This document shows, one piece after another, positions 25,823 through 34,495 of a DNA stretch of 64,000 nt (positions are counted from its first letter, which is position 1; every line of letters starts with the position of its first letter). A program made the position numbers and the translations under genes. The stretch covers positions 1 to 64,000 of the forward strand of contig NZ_JAJMPA010000003.1 of assembly GCF_020991475.1 (NCBI RefSeq), written 5' to 3'. A model generated the notes under the pieces. The model was given only the letters and a program-made list of their open reading frames with translations, was not told the DNA's origin and ran no database searches. This DNA is from Pedobacter sp. MC2016-14. Lineage in GTDB: Bacteria; Bacteroidota; Bacteroidia; Sphingobacteriales; Sphingobacteriaceae.

Positions 25823-27085
25823 ATGTTAGCAGAAATTATTACCATAGGCGATGAAATCCTGATTGGTCAGATTGTAGATACCAATTCTGCCTGGATGGCC
25901 AGACAGCTCAACCTTGCAGGTATCCAGGTTAAACAGATTACTTCGGTTTCTGATGATGCCAGCCATATTGTAGAAGCTTTACAGCAGGCAGAAAAAAGGG
26001 CGCAAATCATTTTAATTACCGGGGGACTGGGGCCAACCAAAGATGACATTACTAAAGTTACTTTGGCCAAATATTTTAACATGGGTTTTCGCAGAGATGA
26101 GGAAACGCTGAGGCATGTAGAACAGATTTTTGCGCGCTCTAACCGGCCCATGATAGAAATGAACAAAATGCAGGCCGACGTTCCTGATGGCTGTATCGTT
26201 ATTCAAAATAAAAACGGAACCGCACCCTGTATGTGGTTTAATCAGAACGAGCGTATTTTTGTCTCAATGCCAGGGGTACCTTTTGAAATGATGTACCTGA
26301 TGGATGATGAAATACTGCCCCGGCTAAAAAAGACCTTCGACCTTCCATTTATTTACCATAAAACATTATTGACCGCCGGCATCGGCGAATCCTTTTTGGC
26401 TGCAGAAATTGAAGAATTGGAATCTGCATTGCCGGCTCATATTAAGCTGGCTTACCTTCCCCGTTTGGGGCAAGTCCGTTTAAGGCTAAGTGCTTCTGGT
26501 ACCGATGAAGCCTTACTAAAAGCAGAAGTAGATGAGCAGGCAAACCTGATTGTACAAAAAGTAAAGCAATATGTGGTGGCAGAAGAAGATATTGCCATTG
26601 AAAAGGCCCTGTTAGACTACATGAAGGCTGCTAAGCTTACCTTATCTACCGCAGAAAGTTGTACAGGTGGTTACATTGCCCATTTAATTACGCAGCATCC
26701 CGGATGTTCTGCTGTTTATGCAGGCGGGGCCGTTACCTATGCCAATGAACTGAAAAAATCTGTATTAGCGGTACAAGAAGAAACCTTGCTCAACTATGGT
26801 GCGGTAAGCGAACAGACGGTAGCTGAAATGGCATTGGGTGCCTTAACACAGTTTAAAACAGATTGCTCCATTGCCGTAAGCGGGGTTGCTGGTCCCGATG
26901 GTGGCACAGCAGAAAAGCCAGTGGGTACCGTTTGGATTGCGGTAGCCATCCGGGGGGTAGTGCATACCAAATTATTTAAGCTTGGCAACAAAAGGGTCCA
27001 AAATATAGAGCGTGCGGCAATTTCTGCCCTGGGTATGTTGCTGCAGGAACTGCATAAACAAGGCCAAGCTGCTGTTATTGTGTAG
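25823..27085 (+). CDS. cinA: CinA-family protein (competence/damage-inducible; nicotinamide-nucleotide amidase)
   Basis: This 420-residue protein has an N-terminal MoCF/COG1058 domain (about 1-170: AEIITIGDEILIGQIVDTNSAWMA, ITGGLGPTKDDIT). The C-terminal amidase domain (about 255-415) has TLSTAESCTGGYIAHLIT, SGVAGPDGGTAEKPVGTVWIA and IERAAISALGMLL. Such proteins hydrolyse NMN in pyridine-nucleotide recycling, and the N-terminal domain has ADP-ribose pyrophosphatase activity in studied members. It is tightly linked to lptD (10-base gap). Confidence 0.93.
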   Translation: MLAEIITIGDEILIGQIVDTNSAWMARQLNLAGIQVKQITSVSDDASHIVEALQQAEKRAQIILITGGLGPTKDDITKVTLAKYFNMGFRRDEETLRHVEQIFARSNRPMIEMNKMQADVPDGCIVIQNKNGTAPCMWFNQNERIFVSMPGVPFEMMYLMDDEILPRLKKTFDLPFIYHKTLLTAGIGESFLAAEIEELESALPAHIKLAYLPRLGQVRLRLSASGTDEALLKAEVDEQANLIVQKVKQYVVAEEDIAIEKALLDYMKAAKLTLSTAESCTGGYIAHLITQHPGCSAVYAGGAVTYANELKKSVLAVQEETLLNYGAVSEQTVAEMALGALTQFKTDCSIAVSGVAGPDGGTAEKPVGTVWIAVAIRGVVHTKLFKLGNKRVQNIERAAISALGMLLQELHKQGQAAVIV

Positions 27086-27175
27086 CTTATGAACTATAGC
27101 CGGTTATGTACCAAAATTCTGCAAAAAGGCTTACTTTTGCAGCAGATACAAATTCACATATTACTGTAACTTAAA

Positions 27176-28531
27176 ATGGCTCAATACGAATTACTGTTAC
27201 CTAAAATGGGAGAGAGTGTTGCCGAGGCAACGGTCATCAAATGGTTAAAACAACCAGGTGATCTGATACAGCTGGATGACATCTTGTTGGAAATTGCAAC
27301 AGATAAAGTGGATTCGGATGTACCTTCGCCAGTAACAGGAAAGCTGGTCAAGCACCTTTTTGCTGCCGATGAGGTTGTTCAGGTGGGTGCGGTGATTGCC
27401 ATTATAGAAACGGATGAGCCGATTGCCGAAACACCAGTATCGCAAAACAGTGATGCAGAACCCCTGCTGGAAGATCCAGAGCCTAATGTAGCGTCTATTC
27501 CTGGTTCAGAACTTTTAAATCCGGTTGTAGTTTCACAAGAAAGCAATGCTGAGGCTTCTGGTCGCTTTTATTCTCCTTTGGTTAAAAGTATTGCTATCCA
27601 GGAGGGTATTTCTTTTACAGAGCTGGATACACTTCAGGGAAGCGGTGCAGAAGGTAGATTAACCAAGGATGATCTTTTGGCTTATATTAGCAGTAAAAAT
27701 GGGATGAATGGAGCTGTAGAAATTACAATTACTCCTCCGCCACCAGAACCACAGCCAATACCTTCAGCGGTTCAATCGGCACCGGTGCAACAGCCCCTTC
27801 CTGTAACGGCCAGCTTAAGTGGTACAGACGAGATCATTGAAATGGACAGGATGGGCAAGCTCATTGCAGACCATATGGTGATGAGCAAACACACTTCTGC
27901 ACATGTTACTTCTTTTGTAGAAGCAGATGTTACCAACCTGGTACTGTGGAGAGAAAAAGTAAAGAAAAACTTTGAGAAAAGGGAAAATGAGAAAATTACT
28001 TTCACGCCTATTTTTATTGAGGCGGTAACAAAAGCAATTAAAGATTTCCCGATGATTAACATATCCGTTAACGGTACACAGATCATCAAGAAAAAAGACA
28101 TTAATATTGGTATGGCTGCTGCTTTGCCAAATGGAAATTTAATAGTTCCGGTCATTAAAAATGCAGATCAGTTGAACCTTGTGGGTTTAACCAAAGCTGT
28201 AAATGACCTTGCTGCGCGTTCCAGGGCTTCAAAGCTTAAGCCAGACGAAACGCAAAACGGTACCTTTACGCTCACCAACATCGGCTCGTTCGGGAATGTG
28301 ATGGGTACGCCGATCATCAATCAGCCGCAAGTGGCCATTTTAGCCATAGGTACCATTAAAAAGAAACCCGCTGTAATAGAAACCGAATACGGAGATGTAA
28401 TTGCCATCAGGCACATGATGTTCCTTTCCCTATCTTATGACCATAGAGTTGTAAATGGCGCCTTAGGAGGCACCTTTGTAAAAAGGGTAGGAGATTACCT
28501 GGAAAATTGGGATATCAACAGAGAAATTTAA
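27176..28531 (+). CDS. 2-oxoacid dehydrogenase E2 (dihydrolipoamide acyltransferase)
   Basis: This is the acyltransferase core of a 2-oxoacid dehydrogenase complex. The 451-residue protein has one lipoyl domain (about 1-80; lipoylated Lys44 in ATDKVDSDVP), a flexible linker, a peripheral-subunit-binding domain (about 130-168: SPLVKSIAIQEGISFTELD, GSGAEGRLTKDDLLAYI), a Pro-rich linker and the catalytic domain (about 220-451). That ends in LSLSYDHRVVNGALGG, with the active-site His. A single lipoyl domain and lack of neighbouring E1/E3 genes leave the substrate open (branched-chain 2-oxoacids are common for this type). A TACTTTTG box lies at 27132-27139. Confidence 0.92.
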   Translation: MAQYELLLPKMGESVAEATVIKWLKQPGDLIQLDDILLEIATDKVDSDVPSPVTGKLVKHLFAADEVVQVGAVIAIIETDEPIAETPVSQNSDAEPLLEDPEPNVASIPGSELLNPVVVSQESNAEASGRFYSPLVKSIAIQEGISFTELDTLQGSGAEGRLTKDDLLAYISSKNGMNGAVEITITPPPPEPQPIPSAVQSAPVQQPLPVTASLSGTDEIIEMDRMGKLIADHMVMSKHTSAHVTSFVEADVTNLVLWREKVKKNFEKRENEKITFTPIFIEAVTKAIKDFPMINISVNGTQIIKKKDINIGMAAALPNGNLIVPVIKNADQLNLVGLTKAVNDLAARSRASKLKPDETQNGTFTLTNIGSFGNVMGTPIINQPQVAILAIGTIKKKPAVIETEYGDVIAIRHMMFLSLSYDHRVVNGALGGTFVKRVGDYLENWDINREI

Positions 28532-28561
28532 CAAGTCCTGCGCTAAGCAGGACCTGTTAAA
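28528..28561. terminator. Bidirectional terminator between E2 and hom
   Basis: TTTAACA-a-GTCCTGC pairs with GCAGGAC-c-TGTTAAA around a GCTAA loop, with one mismatch. It separates two converging genes. Confidence 0.75.
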
Positions 28562-28570
28562 TTCAGAATA

Positions 28571-29815
28571 TTATTGAGCCAGTTCCAGACCTTCGTCTGC
28601 AATCGCTTTAATTTGGTCTTCTGTGTAGGTGTATTTGCCTGTATGGGCAATAAACACATCTTTATTGGTCAGCAATTCCTTATTGGCCAATAGGGTTTTT
28701 AAGTTTACATTGCCAATTACATATTTGTAATCGTTGCGCGAAAAGCGCTCTACAATGTTTTCTACTTTGAGCTTATCCAGCGTATATTCGTGTACATAAC
28801 GCAAGTAAACCTCTATGTTTACATTGTCCGTATGCACTAAGCCATTGTGCTGGTGGTATTTTTTATATTCGTAGCGGTAATCGTAGCGCAACGCAGCAAT
28901 GTCTGATAAAACCGCCGCACCAGTAGGGTGCCCGCCCGCACCTTTACCAAAAAAGAACTGTTTATCTGCAAAAGCAGCCTGTACCGTTACGCCGTTGTAC
29001 TCATTCTCTACGTTGTACAAGAAGTCATCTGCTTTTACAAACTTAGGCAGTACATAGGTTACCACCTGTTTAGTGCTGATTTTACGTGCTGTGGGTACCA
29101 GTTTAATTTTAAAGTTCTTTTCTCGGGCGTACTGAATGTCATTGTCAGAGAGGTTTTGGATCCCTACATTTAAAATTTTATCCGGATTGATGAACAACCC
29201 ATAAGCATGAGCAGTAGCAATGGCCAGTTTAAATTTAGGATCATAACCACCAACATCCATAATCGGATCTGTCTCTGCAAAGCCTAAGTCCTGAGCTTGT
29301 TTCAAGGCCTGGTCATAGGGCATATCTTCATTAAAGATTTTAGAGAGGATGTAATTTGAAGAACCGTTAAAAATTCCGCTGATGCCATGCAGCAACTCAT
29401 TGTCGTAATATTCTTCCAGGTTTCTGATAATTGGGATACTGCCGCAAACAGCACCTTCATATAATAAAGAAGTACCATGTTTAGCCTGCAATTCTACCAA
29501 TTCTGCCAAATGATTTGCAATCATTTTTTTATTTGCAGAGACTACGTTTTTGCCATTTATCAATGCTTTTTTAGTGATGGCAAATGCAGCGTCTGCATCA
29601 TCAATTAATTCTACTATGGTATTAATTTCCGGATTATCCAGGATCTCATCATGATTTGCCGTAAATAATTTAGAATTAAGGCTTCTTTTTTTGTCCGGAT
29701 TTTTGATCGCGATTTTGATGATTTCCAGGTTAAGTTCCTGTCCACGGATGATGTCATGTAATCCCTGGCCCACTACGCCAAACCCGAATAACCCGATTTT
29801 GAGTGTCTTGCTCAT
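28571..29815 (-). CDS. hom: Homoserine dehydrogenase
   Basis: This enzyme reduces aspartate semialdehyde to homoserine, feeding methionine and threonine synthesis. The 414-residue protein has the NAD(P) loop IGLFGFGVVGQGLHD, the block NKKMIANHLAEL, LYEGAVCGSIPIIRNLEEYY and SGIFNGSSNYILSKI. The catalytic region reads AQDLGFAETDPIMDVGGYDPKFK. It is monofunctional, with no aspartokinase part. It starts exactly at the base after the metX stop, so it is the third gene of the riboswitch-controlled metY-metX-hom operon. Confidence 0.95.
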   Translation of the reverse strand: MSKTLKIGLFGFGVVGQGLHDIIRGQELNLEIIKIAIKNPDKKRSLNSKLFTANHDEILDNPEINTIVELIDDADAAFAITKKALINGKNVVSANKKMIANHLAELVELQAKHGTSLLYEGAVCGSIPIIRNLEEYYDNELLHGISGIFNGSSNYILSKIFNEDMPYDQALKQAQDLGFAETDPIMDVGGYDPKFKLAIATAHAYGLFINPDKILNVGIQNLSDNDIQYAREKNFKIKLVPTARKISTKQVVTYVLPKFVKADDFLYNVENEYNGVTVQAAFADKQFFFGKGAGGHPTGAAVLSDIAALRYDYRYEYKKYHQHNGLVHTDNVNIEVYLRYVHEYTLDKLKVENIVERFSRNDYKYVIGNVNLKTLLANKELLTNKDVFIAHTGKYTYTEDQIKAIADEGLELAQ

Positions 29816-30874
29816 TTATGCTATTTTATGTAATTTGATAATTTTCTTACTTGTACTGTTTTTTAAAAAATTGCTGATGATGTTGGTTAATACACCAGTT
29901 TCAATTAAAAAGCCATCATGTCCAAAAGCCGAGGCTACGGCTGCAAATTCTGCATCTTTAATATGATCGCTCATAAATTTTTGTTCCGTAATGGGAAAAA
30001 GAACGTCGTTCTCAATGCCAATAACCAATGTGTTGGATTTTACGCTGGCAAGGGCATCTACCACACTTTTCCTGCCACGACCCACATTATGACTATCCAT
30101 GGCTTTGCTCAGGTACCAATAGCTGTAGGCATTAAACCTGTTGCAGAGCTTTTCTCCCTGATAGTTTTGATAAGATGCCGCCCTAAAGCCGCTTGTTTTA
30201 TCATTTACGCTTTCCAGCTGCGTAGCAGCATAAGCATCATAAGTACGGTAAGAGAGTAAGGCAATACTTCTGGCCACTTTTAATCCTTTTAGTCCTCCAT
30301 CTGGTTTCTGCGCGTAAAAAGTCCTGTCTGTGCTAATGGCCAGTCGCTGACTTTCATTAAAAGCAATTCCCCAGGGCGAGTGTAGCGCATTAGAGGCTAC
30401 GAGAATCAGGTTTTTAATTCTGTTTTGCTCCATAATTGACCATTCCAGTGCTTGCTGTCCGCCCAGAGAACCCCCAATCAGTACCTTAATGGTATCAATA
30501 GCAAGGTGTGCGGCCAGCAATTGGTGCGCCTGCACAAAATCTCTGATGGTAAGTTCAGGAAAAGCAAGGTAGTAGGGTAAACCCGTTACCGGATTTATGC
30601 TCAGTGGATTGGTGCTGCCATAATTAGAACCCAGTACATTTGCACATACAATAAAATGTTCTTCAGGATTAAATAAAGCATTGCTTCCAAAAAGTCCTTT
30701 CCACCAGTCCAATACATCTGAGTTTGCTGTTAAAGCATGACATGCCCAGATCACATTGTCTTTATTGGCGTTTAATTTTCCATACGTATGGTAAGCAATC
30801 TCAATTCCCTTTAGCTTCTTCCCGTTTTCCAGTTTAAACTGCCTGGTATAATTGTATGTGTGTATCGTGCTCAT
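29816..30874 (-). CDS. metX: Homoserine O-acetyltransferase
   Basis: MetX acetylates homoserine with acetyl-CoA. It is an alpha/beta-hydrolase-fold protein of 352 residues from the ATG at 30874. Motifs: VIWACHALTANSDV, VLGSNYGSTNPLSINP, LIGGSLGGQQALEWS with the nucleophile Ser in GGSLGG, late Asp in IGIENDVLFP and His in AFGHDGFLIETG. The family also contains succinyltransferases, but adjacent metY fits acetylhomoserine. A start at 30952 would overlap metY and is less likely. Confidence 0.94.
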   Translation of the reverse strand: MSTIHTYNYTRQFKLENGKKLKGIEIAYHTYGKLNANKDNVIWACHALTANSDVLDWWKGLFGSNALFNPEEHFIVCANVLGSNYGSTNPLSINPVTGLPYYLAFPELTIRDFVQAHQLLAAHLAIDTIKVLIGGSLGGQQALEWSIMEQNRIKNLILVASNALHSPWGIAFNESQRLAISTDRTFYAQKPDGGLKGLKVARSIALLSYRTYDAYAATQLESVNDKTSGFRAASYQNYQGEKLCNRFNAYSYWYLSKAMDSHNVGRGRKSVVDALASVKSNTLVIGIENDVLFPITEQKFMSDHIKDAEFAAVASAFGHDGFLIETGVLTNIISNFLKNSTSKKIIKLHKIA

Positions 30875-30884
30875 TATGGGCAAG

Positions 30885-32213
<1,329 letters not shown>

Positions 32214-32236
32214 TTAAAATGAGTATAACATTGCTG

Positions 32237-32283
32237 ACGTACCCCAGAGCTGGGGCCTTCCGGATTGAATAACAAAAAGGAAG
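32237..32283 (-). promoter_or_regulatory. Tandem hairpins between the leader frame and metY
   Basis: On the minus strand CTTCC (32283-32279) can pair with GGAAG (32261-32257), followed at once by CCCCAG/CTGGGG around AG (32242-32255). Between leader stop and metY start (97 bases) these are the only strong structures. The GGCC that ends the leader frame (Met-Ala codons) can instead pair with GGCC at 32254-32257, giving a possible alternative fold. There is no T-run after the hairpins, so control of translation or a rho-dependent mechanism is more likely than simple termination. This is inference. Confidence 0.4.
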
Positions 32284-32292
32284 ATTTTTATT

Positions 32293-32430
32293 TTAGGCCA
32301 TGCAACAGCACATACAAGTATGTAACTGCATTAAACCACCGTTAAAAACGATGCCGGATGTAAAGGCTAACGTTGAGCGCTTTAAAATTAACTGATCTCT
32401 TTGAAGAGAAGGAATGTACGTAATGTTCAT
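32293..32430 (-). CDS. Putative Cys/Met-rich leader peptide of metY operon
   Basis: A 45-codon frame lies between the riboswitch and metY. It starts at the first ATG after an in-frame stop, begins MNITYIPSLQRDQL and ends LMQLHTCMCCCMA. Within the last eight codons are four Cys and two Met. A 12-codon version could start at an internal ATG (32329-32331; MQLHTCMCCCMA). Dense codons for the operon's own end products (methionine, and cysteine through sulfide metabolism) just before RNA hairpins are the hallmark of ribosome-stalling attenuator peptides, as for trp and his. I know of no description of this peptide. It could be chance, but the composition is striking. Confidence 0.6.
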   Translation of the reverse strand: MNITYIPSLQRDQLILKRSTLAFTSGIVFNGGLMQLHTCMCCCMA

Positions 32431-32461
32431 TTTAGTTCTAATTTATCTTTCCAAATAACAC

Positions 32462-32548
32462 CATGTTATGTGGTCAGGAATTGGCACCTTCTCCGTTAGG
32501 GAGGGTTGCCAGTGGGTCAATGAGCCTGTCTCTCGCCACTTCTTTATA
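32462..32548 (-). promoter_or_regulatory. SAM-I (S-box) type riboswitch
   Basis: Read on the minus strand, the segment has the S-box core: GTGGCGAGAGACAGGCTC, then a short loop with TGACCC, CACTGGCAACC, and after a hairpin GAAGGTGCCAATTCCTGAC. GTGG at 32536-32539 and CCAC at 32470-32473 can form the closing P1 helix. The aptamer binds S-adenosylmethionine. Just downstream, ATAACA-TGG-TGTTAT (32455-32469) forms a hairpin that competes with the P1 3' side. No T-run follows, so regulation may act on translation of the leader frame starting 40 bases later. Confidence 0.85.
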
Positions 32549-32599
32549 AATCAAACCAATTGAGATTTGACTTTCGCGGGCTTTATGCCTTTGATACTG

Positions 32600-32630
32600 C
32601 AAATGTAGGGTTTACTTGTAAAATCACCAA
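32600..32630 (-). promoter_or_regulatory. Promoter of the metY-metX-hom operon
   Basis: TTG (32628-32630), 20 bases, TACATTTG (32600-32607) on the minus strand: exact Bacteroidota consensus. The transcript would begin near 32593, about 50 bases before the riboswitch core and about 400 bases before metY. Confidence 0.82.
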
Positions 32631-32698
32631 AATAAAATTCTGAATTTATATTAAGTGTTTGTTTTTTAGTTAGATAATTAAGTTTATTTGGCTTTTAT

Positions 32699-33814
32699 TT
32701 ATCCTAAAGCTTGGCTTAAGTCGTTGATTAAGTCGTCAATGTGTTCCAGTCCGGCAGAGATCCGAATTAAATTCTGTGGGGTTTTGGTGTCTGGCCCTTC
32801 TACAGAGGCACGGTGCTCAATGAGGCTTTCTACACCGCCAAGACTGGTAGCCTGGGCAAATAAGTGTACGCTATTCACCACCTTTTTAGCGGTTTCGCCT
32901 GTACCTTTTACCAGAATAGAAAGCATCCCGCCAAAATCAGACATTTGTTTTTTGGCAATTTCGTGCTGCGGATGAGAACTCAGTCCAGGATAATAAACTG
33001 CTTCTACCTTGGGGTGCTGTTCCAGGTATCGTGCCAGTGCCATTCCGTTTGCACTATGTCCGCGCATTCTATAGGCCAAGGTTTTAATGCTCCTTAAGAG
33101 CAAATAACAATCAAAAGGAGCAGGTACGGCACCGCCAACCTGCTGTATGTTCCTGATTCGCTCCCAAAATTCATCTTTTTTTGCCGTTACCAATACGCCG
33201 CCCAACACGTCACTATGGCCGCCGATATATTTTGTACTGGAATGCATCACGATGTGTGCCCCCAATACGATCGGATTTTGAAGACATGGCGAAGCAAAGG
33301 TGCTGTCGCAAGCCAGCAAAAGCTGGTGCTCGTTCGCAATGCTGGCTACAGCTGCCACATCGGTAATTTTCAAAAGCGGGTTAGAGGGTGTCTCTACCCA
33401 AATCATCACCGTATTGTGCTTTATATATTGCGCAATTTCCCCAATTTGTGTAAGGTCAATAAAATCAATTTCCAGGATGCCTTCAAATAAAGATTGCAGC
33501 TGTTTTTTAAAACCCCAGTACATATCGTCAGGCGCAATAATATGACTTCCTGGCTTCAGGGCCTGAAAAAGTGCCATTCCAGCAGTATTGCCCGAAGAAA
33601 AAGCACAGGCATCGGCTCCGCCTTCCAGTTGGGTAAGCACCTGTTCAAGTGCAGCGCGGTTTGGGTTACTAACGCGGCTGTACATATGTCCCCCGGGGTA
33701 ACCTCCGGTTTCGTCTCTAAAAAATGTTGTAGATAAGGAGATTGGCTGTGTTACATCTCCGGTTGCGGTCTTAATGTTTCCGGCGTGTATGGCCGTGGTT
33801 TCTATTTTAGGCAT
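32699..33814 (-). CDS. metB: Cystathionine gamma-synthase/lyase-family PLP enzyme
   Basis: This 371-residue trans-sulfuration enzyme has TTAIHAGNIKTATGDVTQPI, STTFFRDETGGYPGGHMYSR, FSSGNTAGMALFQAL, CDSTFASPCLQNP and the PLP-lysine motif SSTKYIGGHSDVLGG. The C-terminal block is SLGGVESLIEHRAS and IRISAGLEHIDDLI. It could be cystathionine gamma-synthase or a gamma-lyase; sequence alone does not separate them reliably. It is not in the metY operon, though both lie on the same strand. A consensus promoter overlaps the ATG at 33820, so the ATG at 33814 (MPKIETT) is preferred, and the mRNA may be nearly leaderless. Confidence 0.88.
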   Translation of the reverse strand: MPKIETTAIHAGNIKTATGDVTQPISLSTTFFRDETGGYPGGHMYSRVSNPNRAALEQVLTQLEGGADACAFSSGNTAGMALFQALKPGSHIIAPDDMYWGFKKQLQSLFEGILEIDFIDLTQIGEIAQYIKHNTVMIWVETPSNPLLKITDVAAVASIANEHQLLLACDSTFASPCLQNPIVLGAHIVMHSSTKYIGGHSDVLGGVLVTAKKDEFWERIRNIQQVGGAVPAPFDCYLLLRSIKTLAYRMRGHSANGMALARYLEQHPKVEAVYYPGLSSHPQHEIAKKQMSDFGGMLSILVKGTGETAKKVVNSVHLFAQATSLGGVESLIEHRASVEGPDTKTPQNLIRISAGLEHIDDLINDLSQALG

Positions 33815-33817
33815 AAA

Positions 33818-33849
33818 CAAATTTAGCGGTTATAGTTTAAACTCCCCAA
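33818..33849 (-). promoter_or_regulatory. Promoter of metB
   Basis: TTG (33847-33849), 21 bases, TAAATTTG (33818-33825) on the minus strand matches the Bacteroidota consensus. The expected start point is within a few bases of the metB ATG, which implies a very short or absent leader. Confidence 0.7.
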
Positions 33850-33910
33850 TTTTGGCAGGATTTATGTAAGCTATTTGTTACTAAATACAAATTAACAAAT
33901 ACAACAAAAA

Positions 33911-34402
33911 ATGAAAAGAATATTATTTATAGCGGCCATTTTATGCGGTTCATTAATGGTTTTACAAAGCTGTTCGTCAACAAAAGGAACTACTGCCGGT
34001 GCAGATTTAAAAAGAGGTAAGGTAACAGGCACCTGGTTGTTAAATACAGTTAGCTTTGAAGGTATTCCTTCTGTAGCGGTTAAATCATTGTTTGATGAAG
34101 CTTCGTATAAATGTTTTGAAGGTAGTACCTGGAGATTTACCAACAGCGGTAACGGAAGTTACGCTTTGCCAGGTGGCAATGGCTGCGATGCAAAAACGCA
34201 AACCATATTCTGGTCTGTAAGCACTGCCGATGAGACTTTTCAATTTAAAAAGCTATATGAAGGTGATAAAGCCAAAAACGTAACTACAGGTTACAGGCTT
34301 ATTCTTTCTGCAACTACCGGTGATAACCTGGTTTTAAAATCACCCATCCAGTATGGCAATACTACTGCTTACATCGTATTAAATTATACAAAAGCACAAT
34401 AG
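33911..34402 (+). CDS. Lipocalin-like lipoprotein
   Basis: This 163-residue lipoprotein has a signal peptide and lipobox (LMVLQSC, Cys21), so it is lipid-anchored. The remainder fits the small lipocalin-like barrel found in many Bacteroidota: GTWLLNTVSFEGIP, a central STWRFTNSGNGSYALPG and a final strand TAYIVLNYTKAQ. Ligand is unknown. It is transcribed alone, divergent from metB, and ends with a terminator at 34430-34449. Confidence 0.82.
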   Translation: MKRILFIAAILCGSLMVLQSCSSTKGTTAGADLKRGKVTGTWLLNTVSFEGIPSVAVKSLFDEASYKCFEGSTWRFTNSGNGSYALPGGNGCDAKTQTIFWSVSTADETFQFKKLYEGDKAKNVTTGYRLILSATTGDNLVLKSPIQYGNTTAYIVLNYTKAQ

Positions 34403-34429
34403 TTAGTAAATTTTAAATCATTCATAGAG

Positions 34430-34450
34430 AAGGACCCTTTTGGGTCCTTT
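34430..34450 (+). terminator. Terminator after the lipocalin-like gene
   Basis: AAGGACCC and GGGTCCTT flank a TTTT loop, followed by a short T-rich stretch. Confidence 0.75.
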
Positions 34451-34495
34451 CTTGTTTAGCAAAAATTATTGCTATTTTGAGCCCTCAAGTGATTT

